The position numbers and the translations under genes are program-made. The notes below the pieces were generated by a model, which did no database searches, was not told the DNA's origin, and worked only from the letters and a program-made list of their open reading frames with translations. 64,000 bases of DNA, taken from the NCBI RefSeq assembly GCF_019977755.1, contig NZ_AP025144.1:1488001-1552000 (forward strand), in the 5' to 3' direction. The DNA comes from Vibrio penaeicida (GTDB lineage: Bacteria; Pseudomonadota; Gammaproteobacteria; Enterobacterales; Vibrionaceae). Positions 54,768-63,381 of this stretch are shown here, in pieces. Each line of letters starts with the position of its first letter. Positions within the stretch are counted from its first letter, which is position 1.

Positions 54768-56270
54768 TTATGCAAATTGTAGGTTGTCGGCATCAGGCTT
54801 TTGCTCTTCGGATTCCTGCTTTTTGTCCTTATAGTGCGCGGCTATTTGTTTGAACTCTTCCTCTACACTTAAAAATGCGTCTACCACTTCAGGGTCAAAG
54901 TGTTGACCACGCCCTTCCAGAATGATGCCTTTCGCTTTCTCATGGCTAAAAGCAGGCTTGTATATGCGTTTAGAAATTAGAGCGTCATAAACATCCGCTA
55001 GAGCCATTAAACGACCAGAGAGTGGAATGCTCTCTCCTGAAAGCGAATTTGGATAGCCACTGCCATCCCATTTTTCATGGTGTGACAATGAAATCTCACG
55101 AGCAAGCTTCAAAAATGATGAACTGCCCATTCGCCTTTCCGCAATGGATAAAGCGTCTGCACCAATTTGTGGATGTCCTTTCATAATATCGAACTCTTCA
55201 TCGGTCAGTTTTCCTGGCTTCAATAGTACGGCGTCGGGGATACCGACTTTACCTACATCGTGCAAAGGAGCTGACTTATAAAGAAGGTCAATATAGGAAG
55301 GGGTTAAGAGGCTGCTGAATTTTTCCGAAGAAGAAAGATGAATAGCCAACGCTTTCACATATTCTTGAGTACGTAAGATATGCGCTCCAGTCTCGTTATC
55401 ACGAGACTCAGCGAGTGCGGCAAGGCTAACGATAGCGACGTCACGTGTGGTTTGCACTTCATCCTGTGATTCTTGCAGTGAATCCAACATTTGGTTCGTT
55501 AAAGTGGCCATCGCGCCCAATTCGTCATTTTGTGCAATCGGAAGTCTAGCTGCGATATTGCCATTTGTTACTTGAATAAGTGCTTTTTCTTGGCTGAGTA
55601 GCACCTTTTTCATTAACTTTGCCCAAAGCACCATAATGGTAATGGCATAACCGGTGAGCACAGCGGCAATGTATATAAACTCTTTTAAGATACTGAGTTT
55701 TCCAGAACCGTCGTGCAGGGCTTCTGGTGTATTTTCAAGCCAATGAATATCTTTAAATGCCACCATACTGAGCATGATGGCCAACGTAGAAAGCAACAAA
55801 ACGACCAAAGTGATCATTTGTTTTACCATAGAGTGCCGCTTGCCGATTAAGTTGATGCTCGTTTGATCTTGTTTAATTAAAGAGCTGAAATCTTTTATTT
55901 GATAGCTCAAATGTAAAATGCTTCCGGTAAAGAACCCAAACAATGTCATACCAAAGAGAACTTTTAAATTACTCTCGATGGGGAACTCATAAACAGAGTG
56001 GTAAAAATAAGCAAAAGGAAGGCTAATTAAGAAAAATAGTGCGGTATCTAAGCGAATGAAATTGGCATTTTGCTTGTTAATGTAAAGGTTAGTGACCGTG
56101 AGTCTTATTACAAAAAGAATGGCATAGACCACACCAGTATGAAAAAGCACTTCTTTAAGTGTTAGAGTCTCCAGCATTGGGCATACTCGCCCCCCGTAAA
56201 TACCAAATAGTAATCCTGCTATCGTATACAATTTAAAAGTAAGTGATGTATTAAAGTCCTTGGCGTTCAT
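54768..56270 (-). CDS. Membrane-bound HD-GYP c-di-GMP phosphodiesterase
   Basis: 500 residues. The N-terminal half has about six hydrophobic helices (including AGLLFGIYGG, FGMTLFGFFTG, MITLVVLLLSTLAIML), then a HAMP-like linker (LIQVTNGNIAARLPIAQNDELGAM). HD-GYP covers about 275-475: RDNETGAHILRT, HDVGKVGIPD, HPQIGAD, HHEKWDGSGYP and LMALADVYDAL, with all the metal ligands and the GYP motif. It should degrade c-di-GMP and so favour motility over biofilm. The sensory N-terminus has no named domain. The final 20 residues are Glu/Lys/Gln-rich. Confidence 0.92.
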   Translation of the reverse strand: MNAKDFNTSLTFKLYTIAGLLFGIYGGRVCPMLETLTLKEVLFHTGVVYAILFVIRLTVTNLYINKQNANFIRLDTALFFLISLPFAYFYHSVYEFPIESNLKVLFGMTLFGFFTGSILHLSYQIKDFSSLIKQDQTSINLIGKRHSMVKQMITLVVLLLSTLAIMLSMVAFKDIHWLENTPEALHDGSGKLSILKEFIYIAAVLTGYAITIMVLWAKLMKKVLLSQEKALIQVTNGNIAARLPIAQNDELGAMATLTNQMLDSLQESQDEVQTTRDVAIVSLAALAESRDNETGAHILRTQEYVKALAIHLSSSEKFSSLLTPSYIDLLYKSAPLHDVGKVGIPDAVLLKPGKLTDEEFDIMKGHPQIGADALSIAERRMGSSSFLKLAREISLSHHEKWDGSGYPNSLSGESIPLSGRLMALADVYDALISKRIYKPAFSHEKAKGIILEGRGQHFDPEVVDAFLSVEEEFKQIAAHYKDKKQESEEQKPDADNLQFA

Positions 56271-56523
56271 AGGACAATCCTTAATAGTTCTTTGGTCTAT
56301 CTTATCTTTGTTTCAGTCTAGCACTTTGGCTGAATTATATTCCCTAAAGGATAAGACCGACCTATTATTCTTTTCATTTCAGCTAACCCATTTCTTGAAG
56401 TTAATTGGATATACAGCAAGCAAAAGCTCAAGAAATGGTTTGGTTCCTAACTGAGATTGAGACAATTAAAACAAAAACGGCACTCATCTGAGTGGCGTTT
56501 GGATTCAGAAGGGTAGGCAGCTT

Positions 56524-57924
56524 CTAGAAGTTTGCACTACGTGGCGTACGTGGGAATGGAATCACGTCACGAACGTTACCCATACCTGTTACGTAAGAAA
56601 CCAAGCGCTCGAAACCTAAACCGAAACCAGCGTGTGGAACCGTACCGTATTTACGTAAGTCGCGGTACCAGCTCATGTGCTCAGGATCGATGTTCATTGC
56701 AATCATGCGCTCGTCGAGAATATCTAGACGCTCTTCACGTTGCGCACCACCGATGATCTCACCGATGCCCGGCGCAAGTACGTCCATTGCCGCTACTGTT
56801 TTACCATCATCATTTAGACGCATGTAGAAAGCTTTAATGTCTTTCGGGTAGTTCTTAACGATTACTGGCGCTTTGAAGTGCTCTTCTGCAAGGAAACGTT
56901 CATGCTCAGAAGACATGTCGATGCCCCACTCAACTGGGAATTCAAACTCTTTACCTGAATCAAGTAGAATTTGGATCGCATCTGTATAGTCAACTTGCGC
57001 GAAATCAGCGTCAACAAACTGCTCTAGGCGAGTGATTGCTTCTTTGTCGATACGTTGAGCAAAGAATTCTAGGTCGTCACGACGCTCTGCAAGAACTGCT
57101 TTGAAAACGTACTTAAGCATGTTTTCAGCCAGTTTCGCTACATCGTCAAGATCAGCAAATGCAACTTCAGGCTCAACCATCCAGAATTCTGCTAGGTGGC
57201 GACTCGTGTTTGAGTTTTCCGCGCGGAAAGTTGGACCAAATGTGTAAACCTTGCTGAGTGCACAAGCATAAGCTTCCGCATTAAGCTGGCCAGAAACCGT
57301 TAGGAAAGTCTCTTTACCGAAGAAATCTTCGTTGTAGTCTACGTCGCCTTTTTCAGTGCGAGGTAGGTTTTCCATGTCTAGCGTAGAAACGCGGAACATT
57401 TCACCTGCGCCTTCTGCATCAGATGCAGTGATAAGTGGGGCAGATGTCCAGAAGAAACCTTCTTCGTGGTAGAAACGGTGAATAGCTTGAGACAAGCAGT
57501 TGCGAACACGAGCCACTGCGCCAATCACGTTTGTACGTGGGCGTAAGTGTGCTACTTCGCGAAGGTACTCAATAGAGTGACGTGTCTTCGCCATTGGATA
57601 AGTGTCAGCATCTTCTACCCAGCCTACAACTTTAACGTCGGTTGCAGCGAGTTCGAAATCTTGACCTTTTGCAGGAGACTCAACAATCTTACCTGTTACT
57701 TCAACAGAGCAGCCTGTAGTTAGCTTTAATACTTCGTCTTCGTAATTATTAAGATTATTTGGGACCACGGCCTGAATCGGGTCGAAACAAGAGCCGTCAT
57801 AAATGGCAAGGAAAGAGATTCCAGCTTTGGAATCACGACGTGAACGGATCCAACCGCGGACAGTGACTTCACTATCTACAGCCAGCTTACCGCTTAGTAC
57901 GTCTGTTACAGGCGCGTAAGTCAT
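56524..57924 (-). CDS. asnS: Asparaginyl-tRNA synthetase
   Basis: 466 residues from ATG 57924, the same start ([10 protein letters not shown]) and length as V. cholerae and E. coli AsnS. Upstream in-frame ATGs at 57942 and 58002 are not needed. An OB-fold anticodon-binding domain covers 1-115. The class II core has motif 2 ([19 protein letters not shown]) and motif 3 ([13 protein letters not shown]). It charges tRNA-Asn with asparagine. The leader contains a strong hairpin. Confidence 0.97.
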   Translation of the reverse strand: MTYAPVTDVLSGKLAVDSEVTVRGWIRSRRDSKAGISFLAIYDGSCFDPIQAVVPNNLNNYEDEVLKLTTGCSVEVTGKIVESPAKGQDFELAATDVKVVGWVEDADTYPMAKTRHSIEYLREVAHLRPRTNVIGAVARVRNCLSQAIHRFYHEEGFFWTSAPLITASDAEGAGEMFRVSTLDMENLPRTEKGDVDYNEDFFGKETFLTVSGQLNAEAYACALSKVYTFGPTFRAENSNTSRHLAEFWMVEPEVAFADLDDVAKLAENMLKYVFKAVLAERRDDLEFFAQRIDKEAITRLEQFVDADFAQVDYTDAIQILLDSGKEFEFPVEWGIDMSSEHERFLAEEHFKAPVIVKNYPKDIKAFYMRLNDDGKTVAAMDVLAPGIGEIIGGAQREERLDILDERMIAMNIDPEHMSWYRDLRKYGTVPHAGFGLGFERLVSYVTGMGNVRDVIPFPRTPRSANF

Positions 57925-57956
57925 GTTTGATATATTCTCCATAGAGGTCAAAATAC

Positions 57957-57993
57957 AACCCGATTGAGTGATTTGTGAACGCTCAATCGGGTT
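57957..57993 (-). promoter_or_regulatory. Hairpin in the asnS leader / MCP 3' region
   Basis: AACCCGATTGAG / CTCAATCGGGTT, a perfect 12-bp stem with a 13-base loop, lies 33-69 bases before the asnS start and 54 bases after the heme-MCP stop. On the minus strand it is followed by GTATTTTG. It may be the MCP terminator or an asnS leader attenuator. Confidence 0.65.
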
Positions 57994-58046
57994 AGAAATC
58001 ATTTCTTCAATTTCAACCTGACATATTACCTGTCAAATCATTAGCT

Positions 58047-59666
58047 TCAACCTTTAATGTCGTGTGGAAGCGTAAATTGATTAAGTAATGCCTCAAGTTG
58101 TTCGGATAAATGCTCAAGATTTAGACTGATCTCTCGTGTTTGACTAGCGGAGGCGGAGGTTTGATCGGCATGTAAAGTGATGGTTTCCAGCTTGTGGCTC
58201 ACATTGTTGCTAACAGAGGTCTGCATTCTCACCTGTTCCTGAATGCTATTGGCATGTTGATTCGCTTGCTGCATTTCCTCTACCACTTCTGTCAATGTTC
58301 GAGACAACAATTCAATAGACTCTGCTCTCGAATGAGCTTGCTGACAGACATGATCCACAGATTCTAGGGATTGATCACTGCCTTGTTGAAAATTCGAGAT
58401 GATGTTTTCGATGCTGGCTGTGGCTTCCTGAGTGCGGCTGGCAAGTTGGCGAACTTCGTCCGCAACGACGGCAAACCCTCTTCCTTGCTCACCTGCTCGG
58501 GCTGCTTCAATTGCCGCGTTTAGAGCAAGTAAGTTGGTTTGTTCGGCAATGCCTTTGATGACCGCTAGAATAGAAGAGACTTGACCTGTTTGTTCATTTA
58601 AGTCGGTAATCATACCTTTTACCGATTCAATATCACCCACTAGGTTTTGAATGTCTTCACTTGCGTTGTGCGAACGTGTGGAGCCCGATTTGGCCGTGTC
58701 TGTGGTGTGCGTAATTAAAGAGGAAGCTTCAATGGTCGCATTTTCAATTCTTTGCTGCTGCTCTTGCAGCTCGATAATGTTCTGATTGACTTCGGCCGTT
58801 TCTATTTGCTGATTGTTCGCGGCATTGTCGTTGTCGCGTGCAACGCCAGTAAGTTGCGTTGCAGATAGAGCCAAAGAATGAGAAGTCCTCTGTACTTGAG
58901 CTAAGCTGTCTGCAACATTATCGAGCAGTGTGTTGATGTCTTCTGTGAGTTGGCCCACTTCATCTTTCTTATGAGTTTCCAGTCGGATAGACAGGTCTTT
59001 CTTTGTGCTGACCTGCTTCATAAATAAAGACGTTTTCTTAAGGGGGTTGACGACAATTTTGCGTATAACGCCTAGCGCTATGAAAAAACCTAAAGCAGCA
59101 ATTCCAGTCATGATAGCGACGGCGATTAAAGTGCGTTGACTCACCAAGGTATTTAAATGGCTTAAGTTATATTCCAGCCTAATAGCACCGAGCACTTCAC
59201 CATCTTTAGACATGTGACAGGCGATACAATTGGTGCCTCGGTAGTTTTCTCTAGCCATCATCGGCAAAGCAACAACAATGCCTTTTCCCCATTTCGCCTC
59301 AATGGTTTCTATTACGGTTTCGCCTGCCAACGCGCGCTTATCAATCTCATCTCTTGGATTTTGATAATCTGCGCCCGCTCCATAAAGCTTAGAAACGGCG
59401 TTAGCTCTCAACACCCTAACGTTTTCGATGCCATCTTGTGCTAATGCCTTTTCTCGTAATGTCTCTTTCTGCGACATTGTGCCTGTTAACATCATCATAT
59501 TAAGGCTGTCAAAATAGTTCCCTGCTTTATCCATCAACTGTTCACTTAATACGGTATTGATTAAGTTACGTTGCTGAAAGTACTGGTAGGTTGTTGATGA
59601 AGCTAATACCAGAGTGAAAACTGAAACCAATGTTAATAGTAGCTTAGATGTAATCGAAATTTGCAT
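58047..59666 (-). CDS. Methyl-accepting chemotaxis protein with periplasmic heme c motif
   Basis: 539 residues. TM1 is at about 8-27 and TM2 at about 180-202. The periplasmic domain between them carries CIACH at 147-151 (Cys147, Cys150, His151), a covalent heme c site, followed by [14 protein letters not shown], as in the DUF3365/Tll0287-type sensor fold. HAMP is at about 203-258. The signalling hairpin has [19 protein letters not shown] and [12 protein letters not shown]. Such heme receptors are thought to sense redox state, oxygen or NO. It is monocistronic, upstream of asnS. Confidence 0.9.
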   Translation of the reverse strand: MQISITSKLLLTLVSVFTLVLASSTTYQYFQQRNLINTVLSEQLMDKAGNYFDSLNMMMLTGTMSQKETLREKALAQDGIENVRVLRANAVSKLYGAGADYQNPRDEIDKRALAGETVIETIEAKWGKGIVVALPMMARENYRGTNCIACHMSKDGEVLGAIRLEYNLSHLNTLVSQRTLIAVAIMTGIAALGFFIALGVIRKIVVNPLKKTSLFMKQVSTKKDLSIRLETHKKDEVGQLTEDINTLLDNVADSLAQVQRTSHSLALSATQLTGVARDNDNAANNQQIETAEVNQNIIELQEQQQRIENATIEASSLITHTTDTAKSGSTRSHNASEDIQNLVGDIESVKGMITDLNEQTGQVSSILAVIKGIAEQTNLLALNAAIEAARAGEQGRGFAVVADEVRQLASRTQEATASIENIISNFQQGSDQSLESVDHVCQQAHSRAESIELLSRTLTEVVEEMQQANQHANSIQEQVRMQTSVSNNVSHKLETITLHADQTSASASQTREISLNLEHLSEQLEALLNQFTLPHDIKG

Positions 59667-59925
59667 AAATGATGACTTCTAATGTTCGTTGTAGACGCCA
59701 TGTATTTTATGTTAATAAATATCGCCGACTCGTGCTTTTAAATTATTAATGTGAAGTCGATGTTAATAGTTAATATAAAATTGATTTAGAACAAATAAAA
59801 TCTGAATACTTGAGTGAATAACTCAGATATTAGTGAGCTTTATTTAATATTTTTTGAATTAAAATAAATATTAACCTTCCCGAAAGTTGTAAATACGGTT
59901 TATTTCTAGAGCGTTCAGATTTTAC
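59667..59925. other. AT-rich upstream region of the heme-MCP gene, no gene seen
   Basis: About 260 bases of strongly AT-rich sequence upstream of the minus-strand chemoreceptor gene. It should contain its promoter. Nothing coding or clearly structured was seen before the microsatellite. Confidence 0.35.
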
Positions 59926-59965
59926 TAAGAAGAAAGAAGAAAGAAGAAAGAAGAAAGAAGAAAGA
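59926..59965. repeat. Heptamer microsatellite (AAGAAAG)n
   Basis: About five and a half tandem copies of the 7-base unit AAGAAAG. Seven-base units change length by strand slippage, but here the tract is intergenic, about 260 bases upstream of the heme-MCP start on the opposite strand. Confidence 0.8.
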
Positions 59966-60081
59966 GATATTGGAATCCAGCTTATATTTATCAAATCTGG
60001 TCAATAGCATGTCTGTTAGCTGACTATAGGCTGACAATGATCCCACAGGCGTAATGTAGAACTTAACCCTTCGATGAACAC

Positions 60082-60363
60082 TATACCCAAGTAACCTCAA
60101 GATGCGGAGTTCAGCGGCTTCCCTACCAAAGAATAGGGAACTGGCTTTCAGACAAGGCACCGATATGAAGATCTAGTCATTCTAAATCAAGAATCGGTAA
60201 CGCAGTATGAAAGCCAGTTAAACTCGCCCCTGGGAGCCCATATTCTATCCCATTTCATCGTCAAAGAACTTGGAAAGGACTCGTCATTCCACTGCGTCCT
60301 TCTCCTTGAACTGGAACAGAATATGAGGCTCTGAATCCTGCATCTTGAGATCACTTGGGTATA
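60082..60363. repeat. 282-bp MITE-like Vibrio repeat
   Basis: It begins TATACCCAAGTAACCTCAAG and ends with the inverted complement (CTTGAGATCACTTGGGTATA), giving about 24-bp imperfect terminal inverted repeats. The core contains another inverted pair, AACTGGCTTTCA (60139-60150) and TGAAAGCCAGTT (60208-60219). It has no real gene; the minus-strand frame inside is translated repeat. Shorter relatives occur at 8071, 42221 and 48448 in this window. Confidence 0.85.
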
Positions 60364-60410
60364 TAGAAGACAGCAAACTTCAAAGGTGAATCTAACAAGG
60401 AGGTAAAAAC

Positions 60411-60983
60411 GTGTCGAACTACGTGATTCAGGAACAGGGTTCAAACAGTGATGGGATTAGATTGAGTAAGGGGCAAACGAGCACTCGTGTTTTCCTTCTT
60501 ATACTGTTTGCTGTGCTTTCCTGTTACTACCTCTGGGTGTTGTACCTCATTGCCACCCCACAAGTGAGTTTATCTTACAAAACCTATTATATAGATAAAA
60601 AAACGCGCTACTGGGGGCGAGATAGTGAAACCTTTAAGATACCTCCATCCGGTGTTGTCGATTTAACCCAAAAATCCCCTCTAATATCGAGAGAAGGCTG
60701 GACGAAGAAAACACAGCAGGGCTTTCGGACCTTAAAATCTGAAGGTGGAATCTACTTTTCTTCTATTCCACTGGGTAAGAAAATAATCGCCATAAAAATA
60801 AAAGAATTAGACATGGCGAATAATGCTTCTTATTTTTTAAATGGAATTAAGTTGAGCTCATTCCGTACCTTTGATGGAGTTAAACTGTCAATTCCGAATA
60901 TGAACGAGTCTTTAATTGAATTGAATTATTTAAAAATAAATGCACCCGATGAAATTAATATAAGCTCAGTGGTGTTTCAATGA
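60411..60983 (+). CDS. Small membrane-anchored protein of unknown function
   Basis: 190 residues starting at GTG 60411, which has a strong AAGGAGG 6 bases upstream. One transmembrane helix at about 26-49 (VFLLILFAVLSCYYLW) is followed by a periplasmic domain of about 140 residues rich in beta-type sequence. No motif was recognised. It overlaps the next gene by 4 bases (ATGA), so the two are translationally coupled and likely work together, perhaps in lipid-linked sugar or surface polysaccharide synthesis. Confidence 0.65.
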   Translation: MSNYVIQEQGSNSDGIRLSKGQTSTRVFLLILFAVLSCYYLWVLYLIATPQVSLSYKTYYIDKKTRYWGRDSETFKIPPSGVVDLTQKSPLISREGWTKKTQQGFRTLKSEGGIYFSSIPLGKKIIAIKIKELDMANNASYFLNGIKLSSFRTFDGVKLSIPNMNESLIELNYLKINAPDEINISSVVFQ

Positions 60984-62161
60984 TTCCTAATGTTACCCCT
61001 CATCGTGAAGGCTTGTTAAATAAAACGTCACCAAGACAAGAAATCGATATCTCGTTATCAAAAGAAGAATGGCTACTAATACTCTTTGCCGTAATATTCA
61101 GCCGTGCTTTGTTGTATCTAGTCGGTTTTATAGGAGTTGATTCTTTTAATACTGTCGATACCAGCGACCTCACTACTTGGCAGGTGATCTGTCGATTTGA
61201 TTGCGTATGGTTCAGGAGAATGATGGATTATGGCTATGATCTATATCCTAAGTGGCTAAGTGGAAAAAATGCCGCAAACTGGGCATTCATGCCAGTTACT
61301 CCGTACCTAGCTAAATTACTCTTGCCCATCATAGATGACGCTAGGCTAGCGTTGATTGTTGTCTCAAATCTCTCTTTTGCACTCAGTGTTCCTGTCTTCG
61401 TTATGGTGCTAAAACAAATGGGGATCAGCGCGTCTGGGCAGAAAAACGCTGTATGGATTATGTGTTTTTGTCCTTTTACCGTCTACTCAATGGCTGGGTA
61501 TGCCGAACCTTTATTTATTGCGCTGGTTGCTGGTGTCTTTCTTTTTGCTTATCGAGAGCAGTGGCTATACGTTGCGTTACTGGGGCTTGTTGCCGCCATT
61601 ACGCGTAACTTAGGTGTGATGCTCGTATTTTCCATACTTATCATCGCCGTTCAGTACTACGGGTTTCGAGAGCTGATTCGTTTTAAAATGCCGGCAGCCA
61701 AAGCTATGACGGCCATTTGGGTCGTGCCTTTGGGGTTTTTCGGGTTCATGACATTTCTGTATTTTCAAACGGGAGACGCGCTGGCGTTTGGACATATACA
61801 AATCGCTTGGGGGCGAACTTTTTCTCACCCGTTCAATTGGATTGAATATGGGTTTGAAAGGGGAGGGGCCAAACTCTACCTCACGTTAATGGCTTTGCTC
61901 GGGTTTGCGATGGTGGGGTACCTATGTGTCAAACGCTACTTTGCGGAAGCGATTTTCATGTTCATTAACTTGTATCTGCCGTTTTCTTCTGGAGTAAACG
62001 CAATGCCCAGATACATCTTTGGCTTGTACCCCGCGTTTTTCTGCCTTGTATTGTTGTTAGAAAAATACCCCAAGGCGAGAACGCCGACGTTATGTGCATT
62101 CAGCGCGCTATCTGTGATTATTACTATTGGTTTCTTTTCACGTGTTTTCTTTACGGTTTAA
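60980..62161 (+). CDS. Polytopic membrane protein, PIG-V-like GT-C mannosyltransferase candidate
   Basis: 393 residues with about nine to ten hydrophobic helices. The first luminal-type loop has RFDCVWFRRMMDYGYD, and a second part reads NWAFMPVTPYLAK. This Asp-containing loop and the following NWAF-P pattern recall the PIG-V / bacterial mannosyltransferase family of GT-C enzymes, which use lipid-phosphate sugar donors. Assignment is from motif memory only. Coupled to the preceding small membrane protein. Confidence 0.6.
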   Translation: MIPNVTPHREGLLNKTSPRQEIDISLSKEEWLLILFAVIFSRALLYLVGFIGVDSFNTVDTSDLTTWQVICRFDCVWFRRMMDYGYDLYPKWLSGKNAANWAFMPVTPYLAKLLLPIIDDARLALIVVSNLSFALSVPVFVMVLKQMGISASGQKNAVWIMCFCPFTVYSMAGYAEPLFIALVAGVFLFAYREQWLYVALLGLVAAITRNLGVMLVFSILIIAVQYYGFRELIRFKMPAAKAMTAIWVVPLGFFGFMTFLYFQTGDALAFGHIQIAWGRTFSHPFNWIEYGFERGGAKLYLTLMALLGFAMVGYLCVKRYFAEAIFMFINLYLPFSSGVNAMPRYIFGLYPAFFCLVLLLEKYPKARTPTLCAFSALSVIITIGFFSRVFFTV

Positions 62162-62319
62162 GCTGTTGTATCTACCGTTTTTTGCTCTGGCATATTTAGG
62201 TTACTTTCGGGATATACTGCAACTCTTCCTCAACAATAAGATGTTACCGATCTTCCCTTGTCTAATGCGAGGGATTTGAGTAGCATTGCCCCCTAATTAA
62301 GCTACTGCATAGTTAACTG

Positions 62320-62682
62320 ATGAAAACTGAATTGTATAAAGAGTTCATGTTTGAAGCGGCGCACCGTCTTCCACATGTTCCTGAAGGACACAAATGTGGC
62401 CGCTTGCATGGTCATTCGTTCCTTGTTCGCTTGTACGTTGAAGGTGAAGTGGACCAATATACTGGCTGGGTTATCGATTTCTCTGAGATAAAAGCAGCAT
62501 TTAAGCCGATTTATGACCGCTTAGATCACTATTATTTGAACGACATTCCTGGCTTGGAAAACCCAACCAGCGAAGTACTGGCAAAATGGATATGGAATGA
62601 ACTGAAACCGTCATTACCGTTGCTGAGTAAAGTCGAAATCAAAGAAACCTGTACTGCAGGTTGTATCTATAAAGGTGAGTAA
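62320..62682 (+). CDS. queD: 6-carboxy-5,6,7,8-tetrahydropterin synthase
   Basis: 120 residues, the normal length. Zinc ligands His15, His30 and His32 are in AAHRL and CGRLHGHSF, catalytic Cys26 is in HKCGRL, and the Asp-His pair is in DRLDHYY. It converts dihydroneopterin triphosphate to carboxytetrahydropterin in queuosine (preQ0) synthesis. No preQ1 riboswitch was recognised upstream. Terminator downstream. Confidence 0.94.
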   Translation: MKTELYKEFMFEAAHRLPHVPEGHKCGRLHGHSFLVRLYVEGEVDQYTGWVIDFSEIKAAFKPIYDRLDHYYLNDIPGLENPTSEVLAKWIWNELKPSLPLLSKVEIKETCTAGCIYKGE

Positions 62683-62704
62683 TCGCCTTGATATTTAGAA
62701 TATG

Positions 62705-62732
62705 AAAATCCCGAGCATGTCTCGGGATTTTT
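62705..62732 (+). terminator. queD terminator
   Basis: AAAATCCCGAG / CTCGGGATTTTT with a 5-base loop, about 20 bases after the stop. Confidence 0.9.
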
Positions 62733-62839
62733 GTATCTATACCTAATTACCTAAATACCTAAGACCTAAACGCTTAAGTATCTTGAAATGCACATAGGTT
62801 CGATGCAGAAAGGTCAACAGTCCTAGCGTGTTAGGTTCT

Positions 62840-63316
62840 TCAGAAAGGTGCGGTTATCGCTTTTCGTAAGATTCTAAGCTGTTTATTACCATCATAAAAT
62901 GGCTTGTTAGTGTCTTTAAAGTCGGCACTTAAAAAGCACTCATAAGCGGCTTCATTTTCCTTTTCTACGATGACGCATACAGAATCGTAATTTGCGTATG
63001 CAGTATAAAGGTAAACGAATAGGCGCTCGAGTGTTGCCTTTGCTTTTCCTTGTCGCTGAAAACGTTGGTCTATTACCAGGTTTTTTAATCCAATTTCTCG
63101 GCTTTTTACAAAGGTAAACTTCTTTTCATATCCTTCATCAAGCGCAAAGAAACCAATCGGCTTACCGTCTTCAGAAACTGAATAAATGACATCCTGTTTG
63201 TCTCTGTGTTCATACAGGTGGTCAAAGGTTTCTACAAATAAGCTCTGTTCTGACGTAACGTTCAATTCTATAAGCGAAGAAAAATGCTTAATTTTAGGGC
63301 GTTTAATCGCAATCAT
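62840..63316 (-). CDS. GNAT-family N-acetyltransferase
   Basis: About 158 residues from ATG 63316. An earlier in-frame ATG at 63343 lies inside the palindrome that terminates the upstream gene and is unlikely to be used. The acetyl-CoA binding region is LVIDQRFQRQGKAKATLERL in outline (motif A, RQGKA), with a later EKENEAAYECFLSADF as in GNAT motif B. The N-terminal part matches a donor-binding fold (VSEDGKPIGFFALDE). The acceptor is unknown. It is downstream of sdaA on the same strand. Confidence 0.8.
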   Translation of the reverse strand: MIAIKRPKIKHFSSLIELNVTSEQSLFVETFDHLYEHRDKQDVIYSVSEDGKPIGFFALDEGYEKKFTFVKSREIGLKNLVIDQRFQRQGKAKATLERLFVYLYTAYANYDSVCVIVEKENEAAYECFLSADFKDTNKPFYDGNKQLRILRKAITAPF

Positions 63317-63335
63317 AATAGTTATATATACAAAT

Positions 63336-63359
63336 AAGGGCATGGATATCCATGCCCTT
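63336..63359 (-). terminator. sdaA terminator (perfect palindrome)
   Basis: AAGGGCATGGAT / ATCCATGCCCTT forms a 24-base perfect palindrome 22 bases after the sdaA stop, then an AT-rich stretch with TTATTTG on the minus strand. Confidence 0.65.
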
Positions 63360-63381
63360 AGTTTATTTCTAGATTAAGTTA

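Noticed and set aside
59926..59965. CRISPR-like repeat
   Set aside because: The units are 7 bases in direct tandem without spacers, so it is a simple microsatellite.
60187..60444. Minus-strand frame of 85 codons at the Vibrio repeat
   Set aside because: It lies almost wholly in the MITE-like element, has no ribosome-binding site and extends into the start of a real gene on the other strand; it is translated repeat.
62162..62319. Possible preQ1 riboswitch before queD
   Set aside because: No C-rich loop followed by an A-rich tail and ribosome-site pairing could be recognised.
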